Source: Euphorbia lathyris
Lineage: Eukaryota; Streptophyta; Magnoliopsida; Malpighiales; Euphorbiaceae
NCBI RefSeq assembly: GCF_963576675.1
Contig: NC_088919.1
Location: 48,568,501 to 48,632,500 of the forward strand
Direction: 5' to 3'
Length of the DNA stretch: 64,000 nucleotides
Within the stretch, counting starts at the first letter, position 1. Every line of letters begins with the position of its first letter. The translations under genes and the position numbers were made by a program. This document shows positions 1 to 12,600 of this stretch, in pieces. The notes below the pieces were generated by a model. It saw only the letters and a program-made list of their open reading frames with translations, had not been told where the DNA came from and searched no databases.

Positions 1-1190
1 GGAAATGCCTTTATCTGACTGCTAGTTTACTCTTAATTACAATTTATATTTTACTCTAAACATGTTAGAAATTTAACTCTCTGTTTAATTAAAATTTATT
101 ATTTTAAATGAATAAAATTAAAGAAAAATAAGGGACAAGGTTAACTCTCTGGTTATAAAAAAACAAGTTAAATGCGAAAAATGTATTACATGTTTCTAAA
201 AAAAAGTAAAATGACCAATATCTGGATATACGGTTTTAATATTAGAGAAGACAAACTTTGTAGTTGAGCAAGTAAGAACTTCATTTTTAATATATTATAT
301 TAATTACATAATAACATTTTAAGGAATAAGGAATGTGTAACACATATTTCGCATGCAACTTACCTTTTTTTTCAGTCAAGTGATTACTTGATTATATTTT
401 ACTTAAGTTTAGAAGCTAACTGGATATTTTATCTAAGTTTAGAAGGTTATTAGAACACTTTAAAAGTTCAGATGACGAATCAAACTTTTTAAACAAATTC
501 AAACAAACAAAATGATATATTTAGACAAGTTCAATAATATATTAAACCTATTATTTATTAAGTTTGATGTAATCCTATTTTATTAGTATATGTTTATTAA
601 GTTCAATAATAATATATGATATCTTTTTCTAAAAATATTTTGACACTCATTATGAGAAATAACTTTTTAACATTATCATCATGAGAAATACTTTTTTTTT
701 TATCTTAACTTTTATATATAAACAAATCATACTTTTTTAATTAATTTATTCCAACTAAGGTGTAAATTTATATACTTTTAATTAAAATTAAAATTAAATA
801 TTAAATAAATTACAAAACCGATTCAATTGAAGGATTAATTTACATATTTAAATTCATTACAACACCTCTTATCAAACTAGATATCTTTCCATATATTATC
901 ACTTACCATATTTTTCATCTTCTTTTAAACAAAAAATATCTCTCATCTTTCTTTTATTATCACGTTTACTATTCTAATTTTCATAGTTTCTTTATGCTTT
1001 TCTGTTGAAATTTATATTTTCTTTAGTTTGTTAGAAGCAAAAACTTATTTAAATAGATTATTTTAGTTGTTGTATCGATAATAATAAGTAAATATGAAAC
1101 GTTTTTTTTCAGAAAAGAGATTGACCAAGGAAAATACTAAATCAATTGAGAATGGTGCTGTTTTTATTCACAATTTAGGATTTTACTTCG
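1..1190. other. AT-rich intergenic DNA, no gene seen
   Basis: Long A/T runs with stop codons in all frames. I see no coding signature, structural RNA or transposon end that I can bound. A short stretch near 410-545 resembles the AAGTTTA-type spacer repeat also seen at 28790-29190 and 50340-50720. Confidence 0.6.
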
Positions 1191-1375
1191 CAATGGAAGC
1201 ATCTGTTAAGCAATTGCCTTAGCAGTTCATGCAATCCCTTCGCAGTAGACGCAACTATTAAGCAATTTCGTAGTGGAAGCAACTGCTAAGCAATTGTCTT
1301 AGCAATCATGCAATCCCTTCACAGTGCAACTACGTTAGCAGTTGCTTCCACTGCGAAGCAAAATCGTAAACTACG
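1190..1375. repeat. Small direct and inverted repeat cluster
   Basis: Two degenerate direct copies, each containing GCAATTG-CTTAGCA followed by CATGCAATCCCTTC, lie about 80 bp apart. The final piece, near 1340-1365, is the reverse complement of the GTGGAAGCAACTGC motif. The block can therefore fold back. It looks like a decayed MITE or minisatellite; no family is recognised. Confidence 0.5.
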
Positions 1376-1654
1376 AATCTATTGGGTTAGATAAAATCTT
1401 CAAATATCATTCGATAAAGGTTTAACTTAAAATACTCAAAACTAATCTATACAAAGGAATTTATGAATTTTTGATGTATAAAATTGATGTTGGATTGCAA
1501 ATGATGAGAAGTGGAGTGAAAGAATTGGTTAAATGATAGTAATATATATAATACTAAAGGTATTTTCTGTTGTGCGAATTTAGCGAAAGATAAATAAACG
1601 GAAAAGCGAAACATAGATTTTACGTGGTTCACCAACGTTATGTTAATCCAGGGG

Positions 1655-1930
1655 CAGAAGGAGAATAACTTTTATTAAGGAGGTGGAAAATCAGATTACA
1701 GATTAGGGTTTACATAATAGAGTTTTATAGTACTCAATCTAACCTAAACTGAATGGACCCCACGATGTCGCTTCTAAGTAGAAAACCAAAAGTCAATACT
1801 AATCCGAATAACTTTTATTAAGGAGGCGGAAAATCAGATTACAGATTAGGATTTACATAATAGAGTATTTATTTATAGTAGTCAATTTAACCTAAACCGA
1901 CTTAGACCCTACGACGTCCCCACAATATCT
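1655..1930. repeat. Imperfect tandem duplication, about 140 bp unit
   Basis: The string GAATAACTTTTATTAAGGAG starts near 1662 and again near 1805. In both places it is followed by GGAAAATCAGATTACAGATTAG, a TTTACATAATAGAG block and a CAATNTAACCTAAAC block. The copies differ at many positions, so the duplication is old. No coding content. Confidence 0.6.
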
Positions 1931-2035
1931 CTTTCAAGTAGGCTTTCTATCGTAGTGTATAATACAGATCCAAAGCATTACGATATTTTCTATAAGTCTA
2001 ATTTAAAATTATATAATTTAATAAGAGTTGTACAA

Positions 2036-2333
2036 TGCGTTTGGTTCACAAGGGGTAAGGGAAAAGGAATCAAGAAAGGGAAACTAAAGGAAAGGAAATG
2101 AATAACCATTAATTCCCCTGTGTGTTTGGATATGTTTAGGAAAGGGAATGAGGTAAAGGGAATCCAATTCCCTAGAGGGCATGGGGTAATGGCTTAATCT
2201 AAAGTGGGGTAATGGCTTAACCTAAAGTGGGTAAAAGGAATGAGTTTTTTTTTTTTTTTTGTAAACAAACAAGAACAAAGGAAATAAAACCCTCTCATTC
2301 CCATTCCTAAAGATCCCAAACCAAACGCCCCCT
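2036..2333. mobile_element. Probable MITE with GCGTTTGGTT ends
   Basis: The left end reads GCGTTTGGTTCACA and the right end reads CCAAACCAAACGCCCCC, whose complement begins GGGGGCGTTTGGTT. The interior is AAAGGG/CCCATTCC rich with a short duplicated GGGGTAATGGCTTAA. Terminal GCGTTTGGTT is typical of plant hAT-like and Tourist-like MITEs. I could not find a convincing target-site duplication, so the superfamily is open. Confidence 0.5.
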
Positions 2334-2465
2334 GAATATATAAACGAATCCATCATTAGACCAATTTTATGATTTACCCTAAATATTATTAGTTTTAAAA
2401 GGCGTAATAATGGTTTTTCTTTAATAATAAAATCCGATTGATCATGTGGTTTCTTGGTGTTATCG

Positions 2466-2660
2466 TTTAGGGTTATGCAACGGAATTCTTCGCCGTTAAT
2501 TTTGCGCGGGAATGCCAGCAGAGTTTACTTCCTTTCTTTATCCATATATTATATATAACCATCAACATTGTAACTGATTCTTCTATAAACCTCCAAATTT
2601 TCTCAGCGATTGATTCCCGAGAAACAAACAAGAAAGTCAAAGAAGAAGTTGACATCAAGA
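2466..2660 (+). promoter_or_regulatory. Putative core promoter and 5' leader of the 4CLL7-like gene
   Basis: A telo-box-like TTTAGGGTTA lies at about 2467-2476. An AT-rich TATA-like stretch ATATATTATATATAA lies around 2543-2559, about 100 bp before the ATG at 2661. The sequence between is pyrimidine-rich leader. No in-frame ATG lies between the TATA-like stretch and 2661. This is inferred from motifs and position only; the transcription start is not known. Confidence 0.4.
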
Positions 2661-3668
2661 ATGGTGAGATCCTACAATCCCCAAACACAAGTCTACTCCT
2701 CTCCCAGACCAACAATAAATCTCCCTACAGACCCAAATCTGTCTCTTACATCTTTCCTCTTCCAGTCAACTCTTTCTTTCCCTCACTCCGTCGCCCTAAT
2801 TGATGCCGATTCCGGCGAAACCTTCACCTTCCACCAGCTCAGAGTCCAAGTCTCGAGGCTAGCCCACGCCTTGATCAAGCTCAATATAGCTAAAAACGAT
2901 GTCGTTCTCATCCTTGCTCCGAATTCAATTCATTTCCCTATTTGCTTCCTCGCTATCGTCTCTTCCGGCGCTATCGCATCCACCTGTAATCCTGCGTATA
3001 CTTCAGCTGAGCTTGCTAAGCAAATCAAAGACTGTAATCCTAAGCTCATTGTTACTGTACCTGAACTTATTCACAAAGTTAAGCAGTTCGATTTGCCGTT
3101 GATTCTTTTAAATTCTCACAATTCCGACGATTCGTTGTCGAATTCGAAGACATGGAGTTATTTTGATTTGTTGAAATTACCAGGCGAAGTTTCGGATTTG
3201 CCCAGGAATGACGTGAAGCAAAATGACATCGCGGCGCTGTTCTATTCCTCGGGTACCACGGGCACTAGCAAGGGAGTGATATTGACGCATAGAAATTTCA
3301 TCGCTTCATCTTTAATGGTGACGGCTGATCAGGATAGGTATAAGGAGCCGAAGAGTGTGTTTCTGTGTTTCCTGCCGATGTTTCACATTATGGGATTTGT
3401 GGTGACGACTTACTCGCAACTTAGGAGAGGGAATACTGCGGTTTGTATGGAGAAATTCGAGTTAAGCAAAATGTTGAGGAGCATCGAGAAGTATAGAGTT
3501 ACTCATGTATACGTGGTTCCGCCGGTGATGATTGCCTTGGCGAAGCAGAACGCGGTGAAGAATTTTGATTTGTCGTCATTGCAAGTACTTGGATCAGGGG
3601 CGGCGCCGTTGGGGAAAGACGTTATGGAGGAGTGCTCTAAAAATCTGCCTCATGTCAACATTATGCAG
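2661..3668 (+). CDS. 4CLL7: 4CLL7-like exon 1
   Basis: Carries residues 1-336, the N-terminal substrate/ATP domain up to the NIMQ just before the GYGMTE motif. The exon ends CAG|GT in phase 0. The open frame extends upstream to 2610, but only from a TTG, so the ATG at 2661 is the sensible start. It gives the usual short N-terminus of this family. Confidence 0.93.
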
Positions 3669-6600
3669 GTTCTTAATTTATACGAGTTTGCAATTCTTGT
3701 TTGTTACTTTTTGAGCATTTAGTTATCAATTTAATATGTTTGTTTGCTGAGGAAACGTAGAAAAATTAATAAAGGAGTCGTATAATTGAATTTTGGTCAT
3801 TATTTTAGTCCAGGATAAGAAAATTCCGTTCTACTTTTGTTGAACTCGTATCCTTCTTAGTCAGAAAAACTTGTATAGAAATTTGGGAACTGTTATCTAG
3901 CCCTGCGCAATGCAGTAACAGCAAACTTAGCAAGACTGCGTATTTATGGTGTAAGCACCAGAGAGATTTATGGATTTTGGCAGAGTGTGGGCAACATTTA
4001 ATGACACATTTACCTAAATTCAATACTTGGCAACTCCATGTCAGAGATCTATCTAGCCTCTTTTGTTATCCTTTATTTCCCCCAATTTGATTACATGCTA
4101 TTTATGAAAGCTTGAAATAATGTTATGTTGGGATGCTTCCAGATATGCATTAGGCTTGAATCCGGAATAACTTTGATAGGCATCGATTATGAAGCACCAG
4201 AGAGATTTATGGATTTTGGCAGAGTGTGGGCAACATTTAATGACACATTTACCTAGATTCAATATTTGGCAACTCCATGTCAGAGATCTATCTAGCCTCT
4301 TTTGTTATCCTTTTTTCCCCCAATTTGATTACATGCTATTTATGAAAGCTTGAAATTATGTTGTTGGGATGCTTCCAGATATGCATTAGTCTTTAATCCG
4401 GAATAACTTAGATAGGCATCGATTATGATTAATATTACCAGGTCACTAGAATGATTGAATTAGTGAAGAAGGCTCCAGAGACATTTTCCTTGATGAAAAT
4501 AGTTTTCTTTCATGAACTTCTATCAGAGTTAGCATGCCAGGAATATGGCATGAAGGAAACTTTCGGAATTATTTAACTGGATAATCCAAGGGAAGGAACT
4601 TGCCTCTGGTTCTTTGGTTCATCTGGGATATTTGTTCCTGGTGATAGAATTAGTGAAAAAGACTCTAGAAGCAAGAATTTTCCTTCATGAAAATATTTTT
4701 CTTTCGTGAAGTTCTGAGTTTAAAACATATTACCATGGCAGGGATATGGCATGACAGAAACTTGTGGAATTATTTCACTGGAGAATCCAAGGGAAGGAAC
4801 CTACCTCTCTGGTTCAACTGGGGTACTTGTTCCTGGTGTTGAATCCCAAATAGTTAGTGTAAATACATCAAAGCCTCTTCCTCCAAATCAACTTGGAGAA
4901 ATATGTCTTCGAGGAGCAAATATGATGCAAGGTAGGACTTTGTGTGCGGACATTTTAATTTTACATTCCATTCTGAGGAAAGGTAAATCATTGGTTTTGT
5001 ACATAAATTGATTAAACCTCCATTCACTCTTACCCTTACGCTATTCTTCTTCTTTCATTGAGAAACAGCCGTAGCAATTGTTCATACATGGATTTGGAAA
5101 TTAACATTTCTTTTTCTCCGACATGGTTGTGTATTGACTACTACAGCCATACCAATGTTGTAAGAGTTCGGCATTAAATATGGGAGCCACTAACCTCAGT
5201 TTTAATTTCCTTTTTGCCTGATTAAGCCTACGAGAACAATGATTTATATGCATTGGCAGCTTAATCATTACAAGTTTACAACTTGCAGAGATATATACTT
5301 TCGATGTTACACAACTGTCCTGAATTGTTTTGCTTAGAGTTTTGCTCCCTTAGAATTCTCCTTTGTCTTTTTCTAAATAACCATTTTACACGTTGAAAGA
5401 AGTGGAAATTAGCTCCCATTCGGAAGGGTAACTAGGCTACTGAGAATTGTGTTAGATGTTGATAGGACATGTTTCATCATGAAGGGGGACAATTAAATCA
5501 TATTAGGATGTACAATTACTAAAGTTCCATTTTGTTAACTTTATCAGCTGAATGAGAATTATTTCTTCCAGTCTGGCCACAGCTTTTGCATTGTATTCAA
5601 CTACTAGCACCACTTAACGAGCACTAAACCCAGCCAGAACAAGAGGGAGAAAATGTTAAAAGCAAAAGAAGACAACTAATTCAGATTGATTGCATCATTA
5701 AATCACTGTCAGATATTAATATGAAGTGGATCTTTAACTATAAGCTTAAGCTTTTGGTTCAATTAGTTCTTTGAGATGGTATCAGAGCCTCCTTGACCAA
5801 GCGGTGGCTTCAAGGCCAGTGGGCATTCTATGGGGGTGTGTCAGATATTAATATGAAGTGGACCTTTTAACTATAAGCTTAAACTTTTAGTTCAATTGGT
5901 TCCATGACAATCACTAAGTTCATTAAGTTTCTAGAGAATATAATTTTCTATAATAATCGACATCGCAGGTTATTTTAACAATCCACAAGCTACAAAATTG
6001 ACCATAGATGAGCAAGGATGGATGCACACTGGAGATCTTGGATATTTTAATGATGAAGGACAGTTGTTTGTCGTAGACCGGATCAAGGAGCTCATCAAGT
6101 GCAATGGCTTCCAGGTAACTTAACTTATTTTTTAGTGATATTACGTGCTAAATGGTGTTTATAAGAGTAGTACTTTTCAAGTGCTTTATTTGAGCAACAA
6201 AAGATTGTATTGCTTCTAGAGCTGAGCTCCCTTTTTTGGTGGGGGAATTGATCTTGATTGACTCCTTAATTTATCTGTGCTCAATTTTGACTTAGAAAGA
6301 CCTTTTAGGTTGCTAACATTGTTTTCCATGTGTGGCTTAAATCTATGATTTATAATTTATTCTTTGCCTGGTATTTAACGGATGCATTTGATTTCTCTTA
6401 ATTTCTTATCTCCCTTCTTCTTTGTGGGAATGAAATATCAGTTGGCCTTTCTCTGCTTTATTGACCATTGGTACCATGTGTCACCGGGAGACTTGGACTA
6501 TGCCAAAGTCTCCATGTGGTGCCGAGACCTCCCCAAGCATCGGCTAGCCAACCGATGCCGAGGGTATTTCTCCCCTATAAGCCTTCCACCAAGTCCTACT

Positions 6601-9600
6601 TTCAAGAGTATGGCGGACCTAAGCCAATACTCGTTATTCATTTCTACAGTTTTGCAAGCCCCTGTGTATCGAACCTCAACCCTCATAGGAGTGTGCACTA
6701 TGAGCCGGCGGCCCTATAATATCCATAGCGCTCCTTCCCTGTGAGACATCCGTCTCTCTTTTCCAAGGCCGGATGCCCATCTCCTAGTCCCCGGTGGACT
6801 AAAGTGGTGGATCACTTAACCCAAGTGCTTGTTAACTTGCCCAGGGTGGCAGAGATCCTACACCGAACAGTTCATGTTCCCTATAGTATTCCTTATACCA
6901 TCTTGGGGTTTGCAAGGAAGGACCATTGATATGTTTTATTCAACACTCTCTGTTGAAGCTTCATCGGAGCTATGCCAACGCTCGGGGCCTATTGGCCTTC
7001 GGGCCAACTGCCGCCCCATTACACCATGCTGATAGTCTCTATTAAAACTACTTGAAGCCTTACTAGTGCATTTCATCCATATTACAGTTTCTCTACATCT
7101 GCTTTCTTTCCTAGAAAATAGTATGGATTCCTAACATGAATATATCTTCACTAGTATACTATTGTTTTTGCTACTTTCTGAATGAATCACTCATTTTCAG
7201 TTTTATGCTTGCTGAAATTACTCCTATGCTGTAGTTTTTATCCTGTGTCTCATATCAGAGGAAGAAGAAAGTATAAGGACTGAACGTGTAATTCGGGTTC
7301 CTCATTATTCCTTCTATTTGATAGTATCTACATTCGGTTATTATTCTGTTGTTAGTAATTCTGTGTTTATTTCATTCCCTAAAGCTGTAACAGCTATTAG
7401 CTAGGTTGTTAGCTAATTTGGACTCTAGTGAGTTAGTTATCCAACTGTAAAAGAATTACAGTCTTGCCCTGTAACCGTTTTTACCTCCTCTCTATTTTAG
7501 AGGCCATGCCTTGCACTTGGATTCTCATTCTACAATTAATGAAATCATCTTCTTCTTCCTAAATTCTCTCTTCTCTCCCTCTTTTCTCATCTAAGTTCTT
7601 TTCTAAATCTAACGCCAGAACTTAGGTTCTGACATCCTGATATACATTGGTTGTGAAAATATTCATAATTGATTTTCAGAATTTCATTGAATGAAACAGT
7701 TGACATTTAACAAAAGGTAATTCATTCATTCATATGACCTGTGGTTTGAATCGAAATCCCTGTTTGTGGACATGAGCTTTCAGAATCTGAAGCAAATAAC
7801 TAGATATGGCTGGTTGCTGACATTAATAATTGATATTCTAAACGTACTACAGTGCTTAAATTTTATTAATTTTCCATATAATTCACTTTTCCACATTGTT
7901 CATTTTAGGTGGCACCAGCAGAACTTGAAGGGTTACTTCTTTCTCACTCTGAAATATTAGATGCTGTGGCTATCCCGTAAGTAGGAAACAGTTCTTCTTT
8001 TATACTACTCTGTTGCTTGATAAGCAGGTAGACTTAGTTAAATATCCCACATTGCTTAATCAGGGAGCTATATGGCTCCTTATATATTTGAGGCAATCTT
8101 CCTCCTTTAAGGCACTTTTTGGGAGGAGTTAGGCCTTTGTTACATGGTATAACTAAGGCTTGGAACTTCTTCCTGTTCTTTTGGTTCTATGCTTTATAAC
8201 TAAGGATGATTTCTATTTTCAGATTCCCTGATGCAAAAGCTGGCGAGGTCCCTATAGCATATGTTGTTCGCTCACCTAACAGCTCCCTCACTGAAGAAGA
8301 TATTAAGAAGTTTATAGAACCGCAAGTAAGATTTCTGCTCACTTTCATATCCAAAGTGAAACTAAATACTTTTAGTGAGATAAATAGTGCTACAGGTCAT
8401 ACCATTAACTTAAGCATCCAAACCTATGAAGCACCGATACGGGTACGCATACGGGTGCGGGTACGCGTACGGGTACGGCAAACGGCATTTCTAAAAAATA
8501 TGAGATACGGGTACGGCGGGGATACGGCAAATTTTATATATAATTAATAATATATATATCATTTATAATGAAAATTCAAAAGATACATAAATATATAAAT
8601 CACAAATCATATTCATAAAGTCATTATAAAAACACAAATAATACTCTCAAGTCATTATAAAACCACAAATAACATCTATAATATTAACTGCACACACAAA
8701 AGAAATCGACCAGATAAGAGCAAGAAATCGATCAAAGCAGATCGACCATGAGAGGAAAAACTCGACCAGAGGGAATCGACTAGATGAGAGGAAGACCAAA
8801 TGAGAGGGAATCGACCAGATGAGAGGAAGACCAGATGAGTGAGAGGGATCGACTGAACAGAAGAACTCGATACGATTAGGGTTCAATCGACAGGAGAGAT
8901 TTTCAATTTAGTTTAGGGTTCAATTCAATCCCGATAACCCTCTATATACCAGTAATCTTGGATTATTTCATTTTAATCCTTCTATTTACTGAGTTTTTTT
9001 TTAAAAAAACCCTTATACTTTCAAAGTTTTTTTAAAAAAACCCCTAAACTATCCTTGAAGTATCCCCGACGTGTCCCCGGTGTGTCCCCGCGTATCCCCT
9101 CATTTAAAAAAGAAAAGAAAAAAGGGGATACTTTCCAGGCGAATCCCGTACGTATCTCGGCGAATCCCCGGCGAATCCCCGCACCCGGAGTATCGGATAC
9201 GCGTACGGTGACCTCCGGGAAGTATCAGTGCTTCATAGATCCAAACATAGAGACCAAAGCATATCTACTGGAAAAAATAATGTCTCTGCTGGGAATTCTA
9301 CTGCTGGCCTAAATAACCTGGGTGATACCTAATTAATTATTCAAACTGGGTTAGAAAGGTTTTTGACTTTTGAGCTGTAGTTTGAGAAAACTCGATAGTG
9401 TATTATTGGAACAATAGGTATTTATATACAAAGTGGTATAGATGCTAATAGGTCCCTAAACTAATATGCTAATAGGTCCCTAAACTAATATCTATATACA
9501 ATTACATACATTACACTCCCCCTCAAGCTGGAGCATAGATATTTGACATGCCCAGCTTGTTACAGATGTAATTTACCCGAACCCCATTTAAGGCTTTGGT

Positions 9601-12600
9601 AAAAATGTCTCCAAGCTGTTCATTGGTGCCAATGTAGGCTGTAGCAATGATGTTTTCTTCTAGCGTTTCACGAACAAAGTGACAATCTATTTCAATGTGC
9701 TTAGTACGTTCATGGAACACAGGATTGGAAGCAATATGAAGAGCTGCTTGATTATCACACCATAATTTTGCCGGAGTGGTGACGTTGAACCCAAGTTCGG
9801 AGAGGAGATGACGAATCCACATAATCTCACACACTGATTGAGACATCGCTCGATATTCAAATTCTGCACTGGAGCGAGAAACAACATGTTGCTTCTTGCT
9901 CTTCCAAGAAATTAAATTACCTCCAACAAAAACACAATAACCGGTAGTGGATCTCCTATCATCTTTGTCTCCTGCCCAATCTGCATCAGAAAAACACTCA
10001 ATCTGGGTATGACCATAATTCTTGTAAAGTAAGCCTCGGCCAGGAGTTCCCTTTAAGTAGCATAGGATCTGTTCCAGTGCAGTCCAGTGATCAACAGTGG
10101 GAGATGACATAAATTGGCTAACAACACTGACAGAATAGGCAATATCCGGTCTAGTCACTGTAAGATAGTTTAACTTTCCAACCAAACGCCTATATCTTCC
10201 AGGGTCTTCAAAGGGCTTTCCTTCTGATGTGAGATGCGCATTCGGTGTCATAGGTGCACTGCATGGCTTAGCTCCAGATTTTCCAGTTTCGGACAACAAA
10301 TCAAGAACATATTTTCTTTGAGACAGGAAAATTCCTTTCTTACTCCTTGACACCTCAATTCCTAAGAAGTACTTCAAAGCTCCTAGATCCTTGGTATGAA
10401 ACTGACCATGGAGAAAAGATTTCAAAGACGAGATTCCTGACATGTCACTGCCTGTAATAACAATATCGTCTACATAGACGACCAAGAGAATGATACCTGA
10501 AGCAGAATGTTTGTAAAAGACAGAGTGATCACACTTACACTTCATCCCAAAAACCTCAATTGCTTGACTAAACTTTCCAAACCATGCTCGAGGACTTTGT
10601 TTCAACCCATATAAAGATTTGCGGAGACGAAAAACTTTGCCATACTCCCCCTGAGCAACAAACCCTGGTGGTTGCTCCATGTAAACTTCTTCTTGAAGGT
10701 CCCCATGTAGGAAAGCATTTTTGATATCTAACTGATGCAAGGGCCAATTAGAGTGGGCAGCCAGGGAGATAAAAAGACGAATAGAGCCCATTTTAGCCAC
10801 TGGGGAGAAGGTGTCAGAATAATCAACCCCATAAGTCTGAGCAAAGCCTTTTGCAACAAGACGAGCCTTTAGTCGAGCAACAGAACCATCAGAGTTAACT
10901 TTCACAGCGAATACCCAACGACATCCAACAGGTTTCTTACCAACAGGTAAATTTACCAAGTCCCAAGTACCATTAGCATCCAAAGCATTCATTTCATCAA
11001 TCATGGCGTGGCGCCAGCCCGGATGGGATAACGCCTCAGATACAGATTTAGGAGTAGTAGCGGAGTCAAGGGAAGCAACAAAAGACTGTGAAGGAGAAGA
11101 TAAGCGCTCATAGGAAACAAAAGCAGAAATAGGATGGGAGCAAGATCTTTTACCTTTACGAAGGGCAATGGGAAGTTCATCAGTGGTCTGGCTTGACTCA
11201 GGAGCAGGATCTGAAGGCGGAGCAGAAATTGGTACTGGATCAGAAGCAGGAGGTCTCTCACATCGTGAATATACCTGAGTAATTGGTGGCTTAGAGGGAC
11301 AGCCATCTGAGACCTGGTGAACTTGATAGACCAGCTCATCATCAACATCAGTATCACCTTTGGAGATATCAGACGACATGGAAAAGAACGGAAGATGTTC
11401 CATAAACGTGACATCAGAAGACACAAGATATTTATCAAGAGAAGGAGAAAAACAACGATACCCTTTTTGAAGACGAGAGTATCCAAGGAAGACACATTTA
11501 AGGGCTTTGGGGTCAAGTTTAGTGACTTGTGGACGAACATCCCGAACAAAGCAAGTACACCCAAAAATACGAGGTGACACATGAAACACAGGTTTATGAG
11601 GAAAGAGAGTACCATACGGAGTCTCACTTTGTAACATGGAAGAAGGCATACGATTGATCAGAAAACACACTGTAGAGACAGCATCAGCCCAAAAATGTTT
11701 AGGAACACGTGTTTGAAACAGAAGAGCTCTAGTAGTTTCAAGAAGATGACGATTCTTGCGTTCAGCAACACCATTTTGGGATGGTGTATCAACACAGGAA
11801 GATTGATGAAGAATACCATTCTGGATCATGAAAGACTGAAATTGTCCAGAAAAGTATTCTTTAGCATTGTCACTTCGAAGTATATGAACAGAAACATTAA
11901 ATTGTGTTTTAATCTCAGCACAAAAAGTAGTAAAATGAGTAAATAATTCAGAACGACTTTTCATTAAATATAACCAAGTAGTTCGAGAATAATCATCCAC
12001 AAAAATAACAAAATATCTGAAACCAGGTTTCGATACAACGGAACAAGGACCCCAAACATCAGAATGAACTAATTCAAATGGAAAACTTGACCTTTTATTG
12101 ACTCGGGGAGGGGAAAACAAACGGTGATGTTTAGCAAACTGACACGACTCACAATCTAAACTAGACAAATCCTGAAACTGAGGACATAATTTCTTCAACA
12201 CTGGTAGAGAAGGATGTCCCAACCGACAATGTTCATCAAAAGGTGTGGATACACTAGAGAGGGCAACCGGTCTTCTAACAGTTGTATCCAAGATGTAGAG
12301 ACCGCCAGATTCCCGTCCACTACCAATAATCTGCTTCGTCATGAGATCCTGAAATAAGCAATGATCAGGGAAAAATGAGATAGAATAATTAAGTGAACGA
12401 GTAAGCTGACTCACAGAAATTAGATTGAATGTAAATCCAGACACATTAAGAACAGAGGAGAGGGAAAGAGAAGAAGTTGGGTTAATAGTGCCAGAACCAA
12501 TAACAGGGGAATGTGTACCATCAGCTATAGCAACATGTGAAGGAAAAGTTTTATTATGAGAGGTGAACAATTCAGAATTACCTGTCACATGGTCTGTTGC

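Noticed and set aside
2610..2660. N-terminal extension of the 4CLL7-like protein from 2610
   Set aside because: It would start at TTG, is Lys/Arg-rich leader sequence, and family members begin at the equivalent of the ATG at 2661.
6382..7032. Overlapping frames in intron 3 as possible genes
   Set aside because: They lie in a non-coding repeat that also occurs at 19010-19560 and 24870-25330 without a conserved frame.
11001..11627. 208-codon minus-strand frame within the copia element
   Set aside because: It overlaps the integrase-RT linker in another frame and has no family-like composition; it is a shadow of gag-pol.
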